In this document: positions 1 to 10,949 of the stretch, piece after piece | Position numbering within the stretch: the stretch's first letter is position 1 | How the letters are laid out: every line of letters begins with the position of its first letter | Origin: Strigamia acuminata | Lineage: Eukaryota; Arthropoda; Chilopoda; Geophilomorpha; Linotaeniidae | Direction: 5' to 3' | DNA: 64,000 nucleotides | Assembly: GCA_949358305.1 (NCBI GenBank) | Contig: OX442321.1 | Location: 4,365,605 to 4,429,604, forward strand | Translations under genes and position numbers: made by a program | The notes under the pieces: generated by a model | The model's input: the letters and a program-made list of their open reading frames with translations, nothing else | Databases searched by the model: none | Told to the model about the DNA's origin: nothing

Positions 1-1157
1 ATCGAGATTGTGTAACGGAAATGTCGATTTACTTCGGACAACCGCAGAGATGTATAGAAGAGTCTCTAACGCAAGTAATTGTCATTTTTGTGTCATGTGA
101 TGTCGTTATGCCATATTTGATGTTTTTAAAACGTTGTTTTAAATGTGATTTTTCATTTTATTGGATGTTATTTAATGTTTTGCGAGAGTCATTTGTTCTT
201 TTAATAAGTTTTCGTGAAGCGATTCGTTTGAATTCGAGCCGCCATTTTATTAGCTGCGCATATGCGTGCGCGTAGACTCAACAATGAATTTGGCCGCCAT
301 TTTGAGATTAATTTTGCTTTGTTTTATATAGAGGAGTTACGATTACTTGACATCAACGTATTTGCTGTTATTGGCAAGAAAACTAAAGGGAAAAACAGTG
401 CGGTTGATTTTTCTTCCTACACCGTTGTCTCAATCTCGTGTAAGTATCATCAGAACAGTTTTATTTGAATTTACAACCGAAATTTTAGAGAAAAATTTGA
501 AGTTATTTGCAATAAGGTTAAAAAATGTTCTTTTTTGGACCAAAAAAATGCATTATATCGTGCAAAAATTGTTCTCATTGACCTAAAATTCACTACAACA
601 TGCAAGAAATGTCATTTTTTGACAAAAATGCGTTATAACAAGCGGCAAAAATAGTTTTTGGACAAAAACATGCAAAAACGTTATTTTGTGCCCAAATAAA
701 TGCATTATATTAATACCGGGCCAAAAATGAATTTTTTGAACAATAAATTGCATATTATCATGCATAAATTATTCCTTAGAGACAAAAATGCATTATAACA
801 TGCAAAAATTTGTTACTTAGAGAAAAAAAATTGGATTATAAACGTGCAAAAATTATTTTTGGACCAAAAAATGCATTACGACATGCAAAAAAATGCCTAT
901 TTGTACAAAAATTTCATCTTCTAAATGCGAAAAACAGAAAACAAAAAAATCTAAATGACTTTTGCATTATAACATGCAAAAATTGGATTACAAACGTGCA
1001 CAAATCCTTTTTTGGACCAAAAAATGCATTACAACGTGCAAAAAACGTCCTTTTTGGACAAAAATTGCATCTTTTAACTGCAAAAATAAATTATTTATCG
1101 TAAAAAAAATAATAAAAACCATTTTTTAATTAAAATTAAAAATAAAAATAATTGCAG
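1..1157 (+). other. MELK intron (5' part outside window)
   Basis: This AT-rich stretch precedes the first recognisable MELK exon and ends in the acceptor attgcag at 1151-1157. Positions 1-500 contain short open frames with no recognisable domain. Positions from about 530 onward are a degenerate tandem array, listed separately. No exon of the kinase or UBA domain could be seen, so those exons should lie before the window. That this is intron is an inference from the acceptor and from the linker character of the next exon. Confidence 0.6.
530..1095. repeat. Degenerate ~41-bp minisatellite
   Basis: Imperfect copies of a unit built from the blocks ttttggacaaaaa, tgcattataacatgc and aaaaatt follow each other across the region. 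The best-preserved spacing, near 1015-1060, is about 41-42 bp. The core atgcatta..catgcaaaaa resembles the units of the arrays at 9367-9800 and 25690-26360. Copies are strongly diverged, so the array looks old. The short open frames here are products of the repeat. Confidence 0.75.
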
Positions 1158-1314
1158 GTCTTCAAGAACTCCGACAACCTAAAACAAAACTCCCCATCGC
1201 ACAGCAAAACCAGCGCTCAGAAAGAGAACTTCGTGGAACCTCTAGCACCAACCCCTCGGCGCAAACGCACGAACCTCGTGGAAACCCCGAAATCGACCAA
1301 GAAACCAATGCACA
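1158..1314 (+). CDS. MELK: MELK exon: TP-rich linker, part 1
   Basis: First recognisable coding exon of a maternal embryonic leucine zipper kinase (AMPK-related Ser/Thr kinase) gene. It spans 157 nt, entered at phase 0 after the acceptor attgcag and left at phase 1 at the donor ACA|gtgatt, giving 52 codons. The open frame continues 20 nt past the donor to a TAG, but joining to the next exon restores a frame that runs into the MELK C-terminus. The peptide is hydrophilic, low in hydrophobics and basic, with QKENF (a KEN-box-like degron), APTPRRKR and ETPKSTKK. Human MELK has a comparable disordered, TP-rich segment between its UBA and KA1 domains, including a KEN sequence. Identification rests on the downstream exons; this exon alone would not be diagnostic. 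The donor is not a strong consensus, so the 3' boundary is slightly uncertain. Confidence 0.8.
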
Positions 1315-1865
1315 GTGATTATTATTATCCTTAGTCGTCTTATTCCGAAACGAGTGTCTTGTCTTGGCGAAATCCTCCCGTAATATGATGGAGTGTTATG
1401 CGCCGTCGCTTAATCCTTTGGCGCGTTCTGAAACGCGAGTCGCTGCCTGGCGCTGTTTATTATCCTAATTAATCTCGATATCCCCACGCAGCTCGAATCG
1501 TTTGTATTGTCACGAAAGGGGTTGCGAGTTCATTTACGCTCGTTGGTGATGAAGGGGTGGCCCGAACAGCGGCGCGCGCGCCCAACACGAGCTCGGGATT
1601 TAAGTCCTGGTGGACACGAAGCTCCGAGCGAAGCATGAAATGTAAATTAATGTAATCACGAGTCTACTGTGTTTATTGCGCTTGTTATTGCAGTTGTAAA
1701 TCTCGTGAAAAGATTTAAAAGTGCGAAAAACAAATCGACAAGGCGTTTGTTTCGGGTTTGGACGGTTCGGATGCATTGTGGGATGGAGTTTGGGGTTTTT
1801 TTTTTTGGTTTTTGATTTTTTTTTTTGTTTTTTTTTTGTTTTTGTTTTTTTTTTGTTTGTTTTAG
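1315..1865 (+). other. MELK intron, 551 bp
   Basis: Lies between the two linker exons. It contains a GC-richer stretch (about 1340-1640, with ggcgcgcgcgcc near 1570) and a T-rich polypyrimidine run just before the acceptor ttttag at 1860-1865. No gene or mobile element is recognised inside. Confidence 0.7.
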
Positions 1866-1959
1866 CGCCGAGTAGGATCAGTCCTTCGCGGTCTGTTGAT
1901 ACGCAGTTGAATGAGTTGAGGAGTTATGGTTTTAATGCGGCGGTGGATTCGGAGAAGAA
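1866..1959 (+). CDS. MELK: MELK exon: TP-rich linker, part 2
   Basis: A 94-nt exon between the acceptor tgttttag and the strong donor AA|gtgagt. It enters at phase 1 and leaves at phase 2. Joined to the previous exon the junction codon is ACG, giving TPSRISPSRSVDTQLNEL followed by about 14 residues ending in SEKK. The SPSRSV segment corresponds in position and character to the ISPERRCRSV segment of vertebrate MELK, a phosphorylation-rich part of the autoinhibitory region. The exon is short and would not be recognised alone. The phase match on both sides and the strong donor support it. Confidence 0.83.
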
Positions 1960-2054
1960 GTGAGTTTTTGTTGGATGGGGTTTGTCGTGAGTTTGGAAAT
2001 TTGTCGAAAAAGATTTTTTTTATTTTAATTTTTTTAAATTTTTTTTTTTAAATT

Positions 2055-2440
2055 ATGGAATTTGTTGAAAGAGTTGAAAATTTGTCGAAATATTGTCGAA
2101 AATTGGTCATGAAATTAGAAAATTTGTCAAAATTGGTCATAAAATTAGAAAATTTGTCAAAATTTGTCAAAATTGCAAATGAAATTAGAAAATTTGTCAA
2201 AATTGCAAATGAAATTAGAAAATTTGTCAAAAGTGGTCATGAAATTAGAAAATTTGTCAAAATTGGTCATGAAATTAGAAAATTTGTCAAAATTGGTCGG
2301 AAATTCATTAAAAAATTAAATTTGTCAAAATTGGTCGGAAATTCATTAAAAAATTAAATTTGTCAAAATTGGTCGGAAATTCATTAAAAAATTAAATTTG
2401 TCAAAATTGGTCGAAAATTTGTTAAATTTGGAAAAAAAAT
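2055..2440. repeat. 30-bp minisatellite
   Basis: Tandem copies of a 30-bp unit composed of gaaattagaaa, atttgtcaaa and attggtcat. About seven well-preserved copies are followed by a variant with the block attcattaaaaaattaaa. Because the unit is a multiple of three, open frames run through on both strands; these are not genes. Confidence 0.85.
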
Positions 2441-2469
2441 ATTTTAAAAATTCTGAAATTTATTTAAAA

Positions 2470-2690
2470 ATTTGTCAAAAAAGTCAAATTTTCCTCAAGT
2501 TTCTGAAATTTGCCGAAAAAAAGTCAAATTTGTAGGAAAAAACGTCAAATTTAGCCGATAAAAAGTCAAATTTGTTCGAAATATTTCAAATTTGTCGGAT
2601 AAAAGTCAAATTTGTCGGATAAAAGTCAACTTTGTCGGAAAAAAGTCAAACATTTCCGAAAAAAGTCATATTTATCAAAAATTCATAAAA
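2470..2690. repeat. ~20-bp minisatellite (gtcaaatttgtcggat)
   Basis: Follows the 30-bp array directly and shares its aatttgtc block. Units are about 19-21 bp, of the form aaaagtcaaatttgtcggat. Copies at 2590-2650 are the most regular and outer copies decay. Confidence 0.75.
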
Positions 2691-3934
2691 TTTCTCAAAA
2701 ACAATTCCAAAACCCCCAAAATCCACCTAAAGTATATAAAAAAAAAACCAAATCCCCAAAAACCTTCCGAAATCAGTCGAAAAACCCCCCCAAAACCCCC
2801 CATTTTACTTCTACCCAACTCATCCCACATTACAACCCACATTTTCCAATTACACTTTCCACATAATCCATCAAACACGAATCCATCCTCACCAATCCAT
2901 CACATCACCCAGTCTCATCCCAAATTCATTAATATTTCGTATTCCCTCCACAATATTTTTCATTTCTTATTATTTCCTTAATACAACGTTCAAAATTCAT
3001 CAGATTGCGTCGCCTCTTCCCATATCAAACAGCGATGTATCCATAACAGCGATCGATCTAGTGGTAAAAGGTCAATGACGCGCTCTTTCCGCTCGGCTGG
3101 CGGTGGGAGAGAGAGTGTCGTTCCGTCGGCGTCACGGCGCGTCATTTTGACGGATGAGGGGGTCCCGTCCCCACCCCACGTGACCAGGTAGACGGCGCGC
3201 GGGGCTGATGTCATCTCGAGCTATTAATATGAGGGTGGATTGGTGAGGATTTATAATGAGCTCCCTTCTCTTGATCAATGGTCTTTGGCCGCTCCTCTAC
3301 AGATGGATGGCCCCTCTGGTGGCAAGAAAGCCAATTTGCATGCGCGATGAGGGATCACCGGAACCAACCGAGCAAATCTGACGATTCCGACTCCCCCAGT
3401 AATAAAAGAATTACATAAACTCGGGATTTTTTCATTCGAGGAATTTGGAAAATTAAACAAAAAAAAAAATTTAATTTAAAAAATTTAAATTTAAATTTTT
3501 TAGATTTTTTTTTTTTTTTTTTTTTTTGGTTAAATTTGCATAAGACCTCAATTAGGAATTGGGAGAAAATCGGGTCGCGCGAGTTGTAATTGCGTATTAG
3601 CGGCTGGCGGGAGCTGTCAGACGACGTTCGTCATCGTAGCCAGTGGTTGCCATGGCATTACGGGCATTGGTTGGAAAAGGGTTCTGAATTTCACGCATGT
3701 GTGGCGGAGGACACTAGTTTGCAAAGCTGTCGACCGCAAAACTAACCGAGAGAGATTTCCCGGGATTTGATGGCGAAAAAGGTGTTCCCGTCGATGATTT
3801 TGCGAATTTTTAACTTTTGGCGATTAGCGTCGATGCTGGCGCGTAGAACACCCGCGCGCTATTGACAGAAGGTGGATTCTCCTGAGTAGGAAATAATTTG
3901 GCGATTATTAAAGCAGATTTTCAATTTTAATTTT

Positions 3935-4505
3935 GCACCTATAAAGTCCATTTTTGCATCTTAAAATGCATTTTTGCACTTTAAAATGCATTTTTGCACA
4001 TAAAAAGTGCATTTTTGCACATAATAAGTGCATTTTTGCACATAATAAGTGCATTTTTGCACATATGCACATTGAAATGCATTTTTGCACGTATGCACAT
4101 TGAAATGTACTTTTGCACATTGAAATACATTTTTCCACATTGAAATGCATTTTTGCACCTTAAAGTGCGTTTTTGCACCTTAAAGTGCGTTTTTGCACCT
4201 TAAAGTGCGTTTTTGCACCTTAAAGTGCGTTTTTGCACCTTAAAGTGCGCTTTTGCACCTGAAAGTGCGCTTTTGCACCTAAAAAGTGCAATTTTGCACC
4301 TAAAAAGTGCAATTTTGCACCTAAAAAGTGCAATTTTGCACCTAAAAAGTGCAATTTTGCACCTAAAAAGTGCAATTTTGCATCTTAACATGCATTTTTG
4401 TACTTAAAAAGTGCCGTTTTGTACATAAAAAGTACATTTTACACATAAAAAGTGCATTTTACACATAAAAAGTGCATTTTTGCACATTAAAATGCATTTT
4501 TTTAT
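3935..4505. repeat. ~20-21-bp palindromic minisatellite (tttttgcacctaaaaagtgca)
   Basis: About 27 tandem copies of a unit of the form ttttgcacctaaaaagtgca. Subfamilies are arranged in blocks: cataataagtgca, then caccttaaagtgcg, then cacctaaaaagtgcaa. Each unit has gtgca and tgcac half-sites, so single strands could fold into serial small hairpins. Unit length is 20 bp in the central block and 21 bp at 4280-4380. Copies within a block are nearly identical, which points to recent local amplification. Confidence 0.9.
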
Positions 4506-5155
4506 TACTTTCCATTCGCGTTGTACAGGAAACCGCATTCAATCATCATCCCGCACTCAATCAGCACATCTAGATTATTATTCAAAATTTACAGACATAA
4601 AAATAACCAAATTTAAAAAATGTCATCAACCGACGACACCTGGTGGAGTGTCTCGCTTTGAAATGATTGCATCGGGACTATTAATTTGCACGCGTTTGCA
4701 TTTTCTGCACACTTAAGCGATAAAAATTGAAGAATGCAGCCAAAGTTGTTATCAGGGCAGCAGCAGGTTGCCAGGCGGCCATTCTTAAAAATGTAATTAA
4801 TTACCACACACGGCACTTTGCACTAATTTCATTACCAGTCGTCTCTCTCTCGCGTTCGCGCACACACTCACGACTCCATACGTGCACGAGGAAATTTTTA
4901 CTCGCCATTTTTTTTATTTTATTAAATTCTTTTCATTATAATAATTCTTTGTAGTGGATCTTTAGAATCGTATCGTTAATGAGCCCGGTGTTGATTAGGG
5001 TAATTAGCGGAGTCATTAGCAGATGCTTTGTGTCTTGCAGCCGAGGGAAGGGAAAAGGATTGTGTGTGTTGATAATTTATTGTTGAGTGGATGCGATTAA
5101 GGGACATTGAATTGTCGATGTAAAATTTAATTTTTAATTTTTTAATTTATGATAG

Positions 5156-5333
5156 GTCGAAGTCGATTGACAGCGAAATCGAAATGCCGATGACACCCGA
5201 TCGAGGAATTGGAAAAATGTCCTTCGGGTCGAGTAAGAAAGTGTTCGGAAGCATCGAGCGAGGGTTGGATCGGATGAAAACCATTTTAACGCCCAGGAAG
5301 AAGAATGTTGGTGACCGGCTAAAGATCGCAAAG
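5156..5333 (+). CDS. MELK: MELK exon: linker and pre-KA1 helix
   Basis: A 178-nt exon, entered at phase 2 (the first base completes an AAG codon) and left at phase 0 at the donor AAG|gttggt, encoding 59 residues. The diagnostic stretch is KKVFGSIERGLDRMKTILTP, which matches the conserved AKVFGSLERGLDKVITVLT block that precedes the KA1 domain in MELK proteins. Two further TP sites, MTPDRG and LTPRKK, fit the TP-rich phospho-regulatory linker known in this family. The exon closes with GDRLKIAK, which continues into the start of KA1. The acceptor is gatag and the donor is weak at +3 to +6. The reading frame is unambiguous because it joins the exons on both sides. This exon gives the firmest family assignment outside KA1. 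Confidence 0.93.
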
Positions 5334-5366
5334 GTTGGTGGTGTCGATGATTCAAAGTGTCGTGTA

Positions 5367-5519
5367 CGGTCGAGCCTTGTTATAACGAATACTTAAAAAT
5401 GGCTCGGTTGGTTAGTTGGTCATAGAACAACATGTTAAAAAATTTTGATGTAATGAATTTTCGGTATAACAAACCGATTTCTCGTGTTCTTTGCGATTCG
5501 TTATAACGAGGCTCAATTA
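5367..5519. mobile_element. pogo/Tigger-like MITE, copy 1
   Basis: A 153-bp element flanked by TA on both sides (5365-5366 and 5520-5521). Its ends are inverted repeats: cggtcgagccttgttataac on the left and the reverse complement of gttataacgaggctcaatta on the right. The interior shares ttaaaaatggctcggttgg and a catagaacaacatgtt block with the copies at 23200 and 31258. TA duplication and TIRs with a TATAACGAA core fit the pogo/Tigger branch of Tc1/mariner. There is no coding capacity. Confidence 0.85.
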
Positions 5520-5571
5520 TACTCATCTGTAAACCGAGGTTAATTCATTTCGTTGACCATTATTTCGAACA

Positions 5572-5915
5572 CTGTTTTTTAACCCAAAAATTGATGTTTT
5601 AGCCCAAAAATCGATTTTTTAGCCCAAAAATTGATGTTTTAGCCCAAAAGTCGATGTTTTAGTCCAAAAATCGATTTTTTAGCTTAAAAATCGATGTTTT
5701 AGCCCAAAAGTCGATGTTTTAGTCCAAAAATCGATTTTTTAGCCCAAAAATCGATGTTTTAACTTAAAAATCGATATTTTAGCTAAAAAATCGATGTTTT
5801 AGCCCAAAAGTCGATGTTTTAGCCCAAAAATCGATGTTTTAGTCCACAAATCGATGTTTTAGTCCACAAATCGATGTTTTAGCCCAAAAATCCATGTTTT
5901 AGCCCAAAAATCAAA
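5572..5915. repeat. 20-bp minisatellite (cgatgttttagcccaaaaat)
   Basis: About 17 tandem copies of a 20-bp unit with the variants tcgatttttt and agtccacaaa. A T4-T6 tract and an A4-A5 tract alternate about 10 bp apart through the whole array. Single copies of the unit also appear outside it, at 6082-6105 and 6148-6160. Confidence 0.9.
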
Positions 5916-7142
5916 GATGGCTGAAATCCATTTGGAAAACAAGAAAAGCGACCCTACACGTGGATTTTCCGAAATCGGATTTCGTTTTTATGACTTAAAA
6001 ATCGTTACTTCCGGTCTCAAGAAAAACAAGAAAATCAGCAAAATCAAAGAAATCCATTTAAAATTGACCGCACCTAATCCATGTTTTAGCCCAAAAATCA
6101 ACTTTTTACAGGCTAATAATCGCCATTGCAACGTCACTTTGGTCTAAAATATCGATTTTTTGAGTCTGAACTTTTGGTTTTTCGTAACACCGCAAAGACA
6201 TTTTTTCTTCTTTCACCTCTAAGGAGGAGAGAAGCGACCTTAGTCTTGTAAACCGATCTATTGACTTATTCGGTGCTGTTAAGCGCCGCTTTCAACGTAC
6301 TATGTTAGTCGAGCTCTAATTTGAGCTGATTTCTGTTCTATTTACACGTTGAATTGCTTTTTCTCTCTTGGGTAATAAAAACTAAAATAGGTCTGCGAAA
6401 TGTCGACGTCACTAGTCGCTAGTTTAATGCCCATTTGGTCGTCTGGAGGTGCAATTGCTCCGCGTTACATCACCAGACGGACGAGACGACGGTATTTACC
6501 AGTCGCAGGTTGTGATTTGTTAATAGGTTGTGCCAACAGGAAGAGGGTTGTTATTTTTTTTGTCGTCGATGCTCCTGGGAAATGTTTGGCGCACCTGTTC
6601 TCAGTGGTTTTGTCTTTTATATGTTTGGATTTGGACGATTTTTATTTTTTGGGTTTTGATTTTTGGTTTTGACAGTTTGTTGATGTTGTTGCTGGTCATG
6701 CTGGACAGAGATAAGGTGCCACGTTTGTTTGTTTATCTGCGTTTCAATCCGGTTTTTGAAGAGTTCGCAGAACTTTGTTGTTGTTTGAATGTTTTAGTTT
6801 TGAAGTGGAAAATGAAAAGGATTTTTTTTGAGGGGGGTTTGTTGTTGTTGGTGTTGGGATTTGGCGATAGATGGCGCCACGTTTCTTGAGTGGATGTTGG
6901 AAATATTATTAATGTTGGTTTTTTTTTATTAGAAATTAGTAAAGGTAGTTGTTATTGTATTTTGCGGACCACAAGACGCACTTTTTTTTTTACTTTGAAA
7001 AGTCGAGCAAAAATTGGGACGTGTCTTAGTCTTATAGTGGCGTGATAATACGAGGGGGCTTAATGTTAGCTTACGACGGTTATTTTGGTTTGTAAAAAGT
7101 CATATCATCAAGCAATAATAATGTTTATGTAAAATTCTAGTT

Positions 7143-7462
7143 TACCGTACTGCCTTGAATAAGGGCCCGGGCGTTTATTTTTTTTCGATTCGGCCGCCAG
7201 GCGCTTATTCAAAACCAGGCGATTATTCAAGCCAGGCCTCTATCCAAAAAAAAAGTTGAAAATAAATTTTGTTGAACAAATTTTTATTTTTATTAACGTT
7301 ATTCATACGTTTTTAACATATTTTCCGGTTAACCCGGCGTTTAAACACGCCCGGCGTTTATTCGGGGCCGGCGCTTATTGGTTTTTCGGCTGGGGGTTGG
7401 TCGGCGCTTAATCAAGAGCCGGCGCTTAATTACGCCCGGCACTTATTCAAGGCAGTACGGTG
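7143..7462. mobile_element. Non-autonomous TIR element (accgtactgccttgaataag)
   Basis: The left end taccgtactgccttgaata is repeated in inverted form at the right end (attcaaggcagtacggtg). Between the ends the sequence repeats the motif ggcgcttattc / gcgtttattc many times in both orientations, giving sub-terminal repeats. The length is about 320 bp with no coding capacity. The superfamily cannot be named from the ends, and no clear target duplication was identified. Confidence 0.7.
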
Positions 7463-7574
7463 TGTACGTAGCAAATCCCATGAAAATAATAATTAAAAAT
7501 GAAATTTAATAAATTTCTGTAATAATTGCAATTTTTTGTATAATAATTGTCTCTGTGCGTCTTTTGATCCGATG

Positions 7575-7725
7575 CGTCTTAATCTTAAGCTTAGTACTCA
7601 TAAGAACATCTGCTAACAAAAATGTATGCCCACATGTCCACATACTTTTCTGTGTGTATAGACTTGACAGTAAAGCCTATCAGAATCATTTTGTAGCAGA
7701 ACATGTGCCAGTCTGTCACACCAGA
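7575..7725. repeat. Dispersed repeat, copy 1 of 2 (empty site)
   Basis: Shares the blocks ttaagcttagtact, gctaacaaaaatgtatgcccaca, tatcagaat and gcagaacatgtgccagtctgt with the region 35538-35870. In this copy tatcagaatcattttgtagc is continuous, whereas the other copy is interrupted there by a LINE fragment. It therefore represents the uninterrupted state. The nature of the parent repeat is unknown. Confidence 0.7.
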
Positions 7726-8280
7726 CTTTTTGTGGTACTCGCAGCTCTATGCAACAGAAAAGAAATGGTGAATGGCCATGAAAAAGAAACAAGATGGATG
7801 CCAATAAAAATTTTTAAGGCTAATTTTGGAGTTAGGATGAATAGGATTGCTAGTTTATTTTTAATTTTTAATTTTATTTATCAACTAATAATCTATTTTT
7901 ATAAACAGAATATACAGTTGTTTGCATTTATTGGCAGAAATGATTGCCGCCATATTTGAGACCGGTTAAAAAAAATACGACCAGTCACAAATCGTCAAGA
8001 CCGATCACTACTTTCTGTGCCGCAGAAGTTTCTGTGCCTGGAAACGAAGATCAGTTTTCCGTTGCATCGACATGCCGGAAAGTTAATTTTTTCCGTCACA
8101 GAACGTATCTCACAGACATTCCAAAACTGGAATGAAATTTGTGAGTACCAGTTTTTTCTGTAGGCAAAATTTCTGTGGGCAGACGGGTTTCCTACGTCGG
8201 AAACTGCTTTTACTATGAAAAGTACAACAGCTGGCCTTCAGTGCTAGACACGCGAACTAACTTAAGCGCTGCTGCGAAAC

Positions 8281-8366
8281 TTAAGGCGGGTTCCCACTTG
8301 TGTTCACTTCTACTTCATCGTTGTTTACTTTACTTTACTTTACTTCCAAGTGTGAACCCACCTTAA
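8281..8366. mobile_element. Short TTAA-flanked MITE
   Basis: An 86-bp unit with near-perfect inverted ends: ttaaggcgggttcccacttg on the left and the complement of ttaaggtgggttcacacttg on the right (18 of 20 positions agree). TTAA at both outer edges would suit a piggyBac-type target. The interior is a short tacttt repeat. A similar end (tgtgaacacaagtgtgaacc) is present at 17638-17657. Confidence 0.6.
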
Positions 8367-8920
8367 AAATTTGTACCTCTGAAAGTTCTTGTGTATTTTT
8401 TTTTCGTGAAAAAAATGGTGGATTTTGGAATAGGTGTAAAAAAAAATTTCAGATAATTTTTTTTATTTTTTATTTTTTTTTTGGGATTGCAACATCTCAA
8501 GTGAGGTCAAAAGCATTGGTTTTTGACTATAAATTCATTTGATGACAAGGGCGAGAGAAAAAAGAAGAAAATTGTCTTTGGAAAGAGGGAAGCAGAAAGA
8601 GAAGTGAATGGACAAGTTTTTTTTCTTTTTAAATTTAAATTTTTTTTTTCTTTTTATTTTTCTTTTTATTTTTATTTAAAAAAAAATGCTTCCTTGTGAG
8701 GAACTCTAAATCTCCAAGCCACAAAACATTTTTTTTGTTGTTGTTGAAGAGCAAATAATCTGATGGAATGGGCGTGGCCACTGTCACAATGAACTAGGGG
8801 CTTCCAAAGACAATCGTAATTTTTTAAATAAATAAAACTTTTTTAAAAAAAAAATTAAAAATTAATTTTTATTTAAAAAAAAAATTTATTTCTAATAAAT
8901 GGATTGTCATAACACACCTG

Positions 8921-8959
8921 ACAGGTCACATGTTTTGGAGGTTATGACATGTGACCTGT
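8921..8959. repeat. Perfect 13-bp hairpin
   Basis: Arms acaggtcacatgt (8921-8933) and acatgtgacctgt (8947-8959) are exact reverse complements around a 13-nt loop. Function unknown. It may be a remnant of a larger inverted-repeat element, as gtcataac/gttatgac also recur nearby in inverse orientation. Confidence 0.6.
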
Positions 8960-9366
8960 TGCATGGGTTTGACGTCTCTACTTAATGTGCTTTGTAGTTT
9001 TTCTTGAGCGTAAGATTAAGCAATGCAGGGGCTCTAGAGGCCCATTGGGTCTGTTGGGGTCCCAATGGCTTGAATATCGGTTTTAAAAAATTCTAATATT
9101 TATTTTAAGTATTGAGAATAGTGGATAATTAAATTAAATGGTTTCATAAATAGTGTATTCCGACATAAAAGCATGAAACTTGAACTTTTCGATTTGATTA
9201 TGTAAAACATCGAATTTGAGAAGTATAGCTCAATTATTGACGGCTGATAAAGAAAAACATAATGGGATCGAACACGGCATGAATTATTCTCGAAAGGAAA
9301 ACTGGACGCCGGTGATTGTAAAATAAATAAACAAACACCGCCCATAATCACGTAATGTTGTAATTA

Positions 9367-9800
9367 TGCTTTAAAATTGCATAAAACATGCAAAAAAAAA
9401 GAAAAATTGCATAAAACATGCATGAAAACTCGAGAAATCAACAAAAATTGCATAAAACATGCATGAAAACTCGAGAAATCAACAAAAATTGCATAAAACA
9501 TGCATGAAAACTCGAGAAATCAACAAAAATTGCATGAAAACTTGAAAAAAACAACAAAAATTGCATGTAAACTTGATAAAACAACAAAAATTGCATAGAA
9601 ACTTGAGAAAACAACTAAAATTGCATGGAAACTTGAAAAAAACAACAAAAATCGCATAAAACATGCAAAAGAAAACAAAAACCGCATAAAACATGCAAAA
9701 GAAAACAAAAACCGCATAAAACATGCATGAAAACTTGATCAAACATCAAAAACTGTACGAAAACTTAAAAAAACAACAAAAAACAACTAAAAAACAACCT
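9367..9800. repeat. 41-bp and 31-bp minisatellite (gcataaaacatgcatgaaaac)
   Basis: At least three exact 41-bp units (about 9425-9535), composed of aacaaaaattgcataaaaca plus tgcatgaaaactcgagaaatc, pass into about 31-bp units of the form attgcatgaaaacttgaaaa and then into 31-bp units ending in aagaaaac. All units share aaaattgcat. The frames across it are artefacts of the repeat. Confidence 0.88.
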
Positions 9801-9959
9801 GAAACATGCAAGAAAACCCCCCAAAACGCCTCCACAAGCAAACCAAACCACTTAAAAACCCCAAACACCCAACGATTTCATCCCCAGCCACACGATACTT
9901 ATTACTCCAATTGTCACCCTCATAAATCTCTTTTTTTCCCCCGCCATAATACCCTTAAA

Positions 9960-10375
9960 TCGTTGTCATCTTCCTCTTTCCCTTTCTCTCTCTCTCTTTT
10001 TTATCCTCCTCCTTCTTCCTCTTATAAATATATCTCACCGCCAGCGCTTCTTGCAGCAAGCGAATGAAGAGGCATCAAGAAGATTTACTATTATATTGCT
10101 AGTGAGGTGCCACTCCACTGCTTGTGTTCCTCTCTCGTTTTTTAGGACCTTCATAAGCCCCTCCTTTCAGATTGATGGGCCACTGCCTCCCTTCCCCTTT
10201 CTTTTAACTGCTTTCTGCCTCTTTTTTTTTCTTTCTCCTCCTCCTTTTCTTTTTCTTCCATCGTTATGAATGTTCCGCGTTACTATTTCATTCTTTCACT
10301 CGACTAAAGGTAATTTTTTCTCTTTCTTTATTTTTCTACTTTTTTTTTTTTTTTTTTTTAGGTGTGTTTGTCCTA
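9960..10375. repeat. Pyrimidine-rich low-complexity stretch
   Basis: Dominated by ctctctctttttt, cctcctccttcttcctc and ttttttctttctcc runs on the + strand, ending in a T17-plus-ag (about 10341-10361) that mimics a splice acceptor. No conserved peptide follows that false acceptor. No gene is visible. Confidence 0.6.
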
Positions 10376-10872
10376 ATGTATTGTGAAATAAATGTTTAGC
10401 TTTGGACTTAATGGGACCCCCTTATAAGGAATGTGCGGTGCACACGTGGGGCGCTGTACGGGGGTGCTGTTAAAGTGTGGTTGGTATTAATGATGATGTA
10501 TTTGACTTGTTTGGATGAGGGTGTCGAGTGGTTTTTGCGAGTTTTTTTGGTTTGTTTTTGTTTTTGGAAGTTTTTGATTTTAATTTAGAGGTTTTGGTGC
10601 GTGAAGGGGTGTTGGGGGGGTTGTGGAGGGTAAGGGTTTTTGAGGGAGGGGAGAATGGCTGGAGGGATGGGAGTATAAGTAAATGCATTATTTTTCTGGT
10701 TGTTTAAGTAATGATTAGTTTAAGATGTGCAATTATCCAACATTAGATGCAGGCAGTGACGAATGATGCACGTAGTTTGCTTGCAGGTTGCATTAAGGGG
10801 GTTTGGAGTGAGTTGAAAGAATGCGCGAAGTTTGGTGGTGGAAATGAGAATAGTCGGGAACGCGCGCGGACG

Positions 10873-10949
10873 GGAAATGATGTTATTTTTGTTTTAAAAT
10901 TGAAGTAAAACACAAAATGTTTTAATTTTTGAATGTAGATAGTGTTTTG
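10873..10949 (+). repeat. Dispersed repeat family D, copy 1
   Basis: Sequence gaaatgatgttatttttgtt through gtagatagtgttttg. The same about 77 bp occur inverted at 15036-15112, and the first 50 bp occur at 39971-40020. Three copies in 64 kb, including one in the MELK-Pax spacer, indicate an interspersed repeat, probably a non-autonomous element. No ends or target duplication could be defined. Confidence 0.7.

Larger units (their letters stand above)
1960..5155 (+). other. MELK intron, ~3.2 kb
   Basis: Starts at gtgagt and ends at the acceptor gatag (5151-5155). It is filled mainly by three minisatellites (2055-2440, 2470-2690, 3935-4505). The remaining sequence (2700-3930, 4510-5150) is AT-rich with C-rich patches. 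I recognised no exon, RNA gene or mobile element in those remaining parts. Confidence 0.7.

Noticed and set aside
1-275. 84-codon frame at the start of the window as a MELK kinase or UBA exon
   Set aside because: No kinase or UBA residues are recognisable and it lacks consensus splice borders.
10341-10363. Perfect-looking polypyrimidine tract and ag acceptor
   Set aside because: No conserved peptide follows and the MELK phases on both sides already join. It is treated as a decoy.
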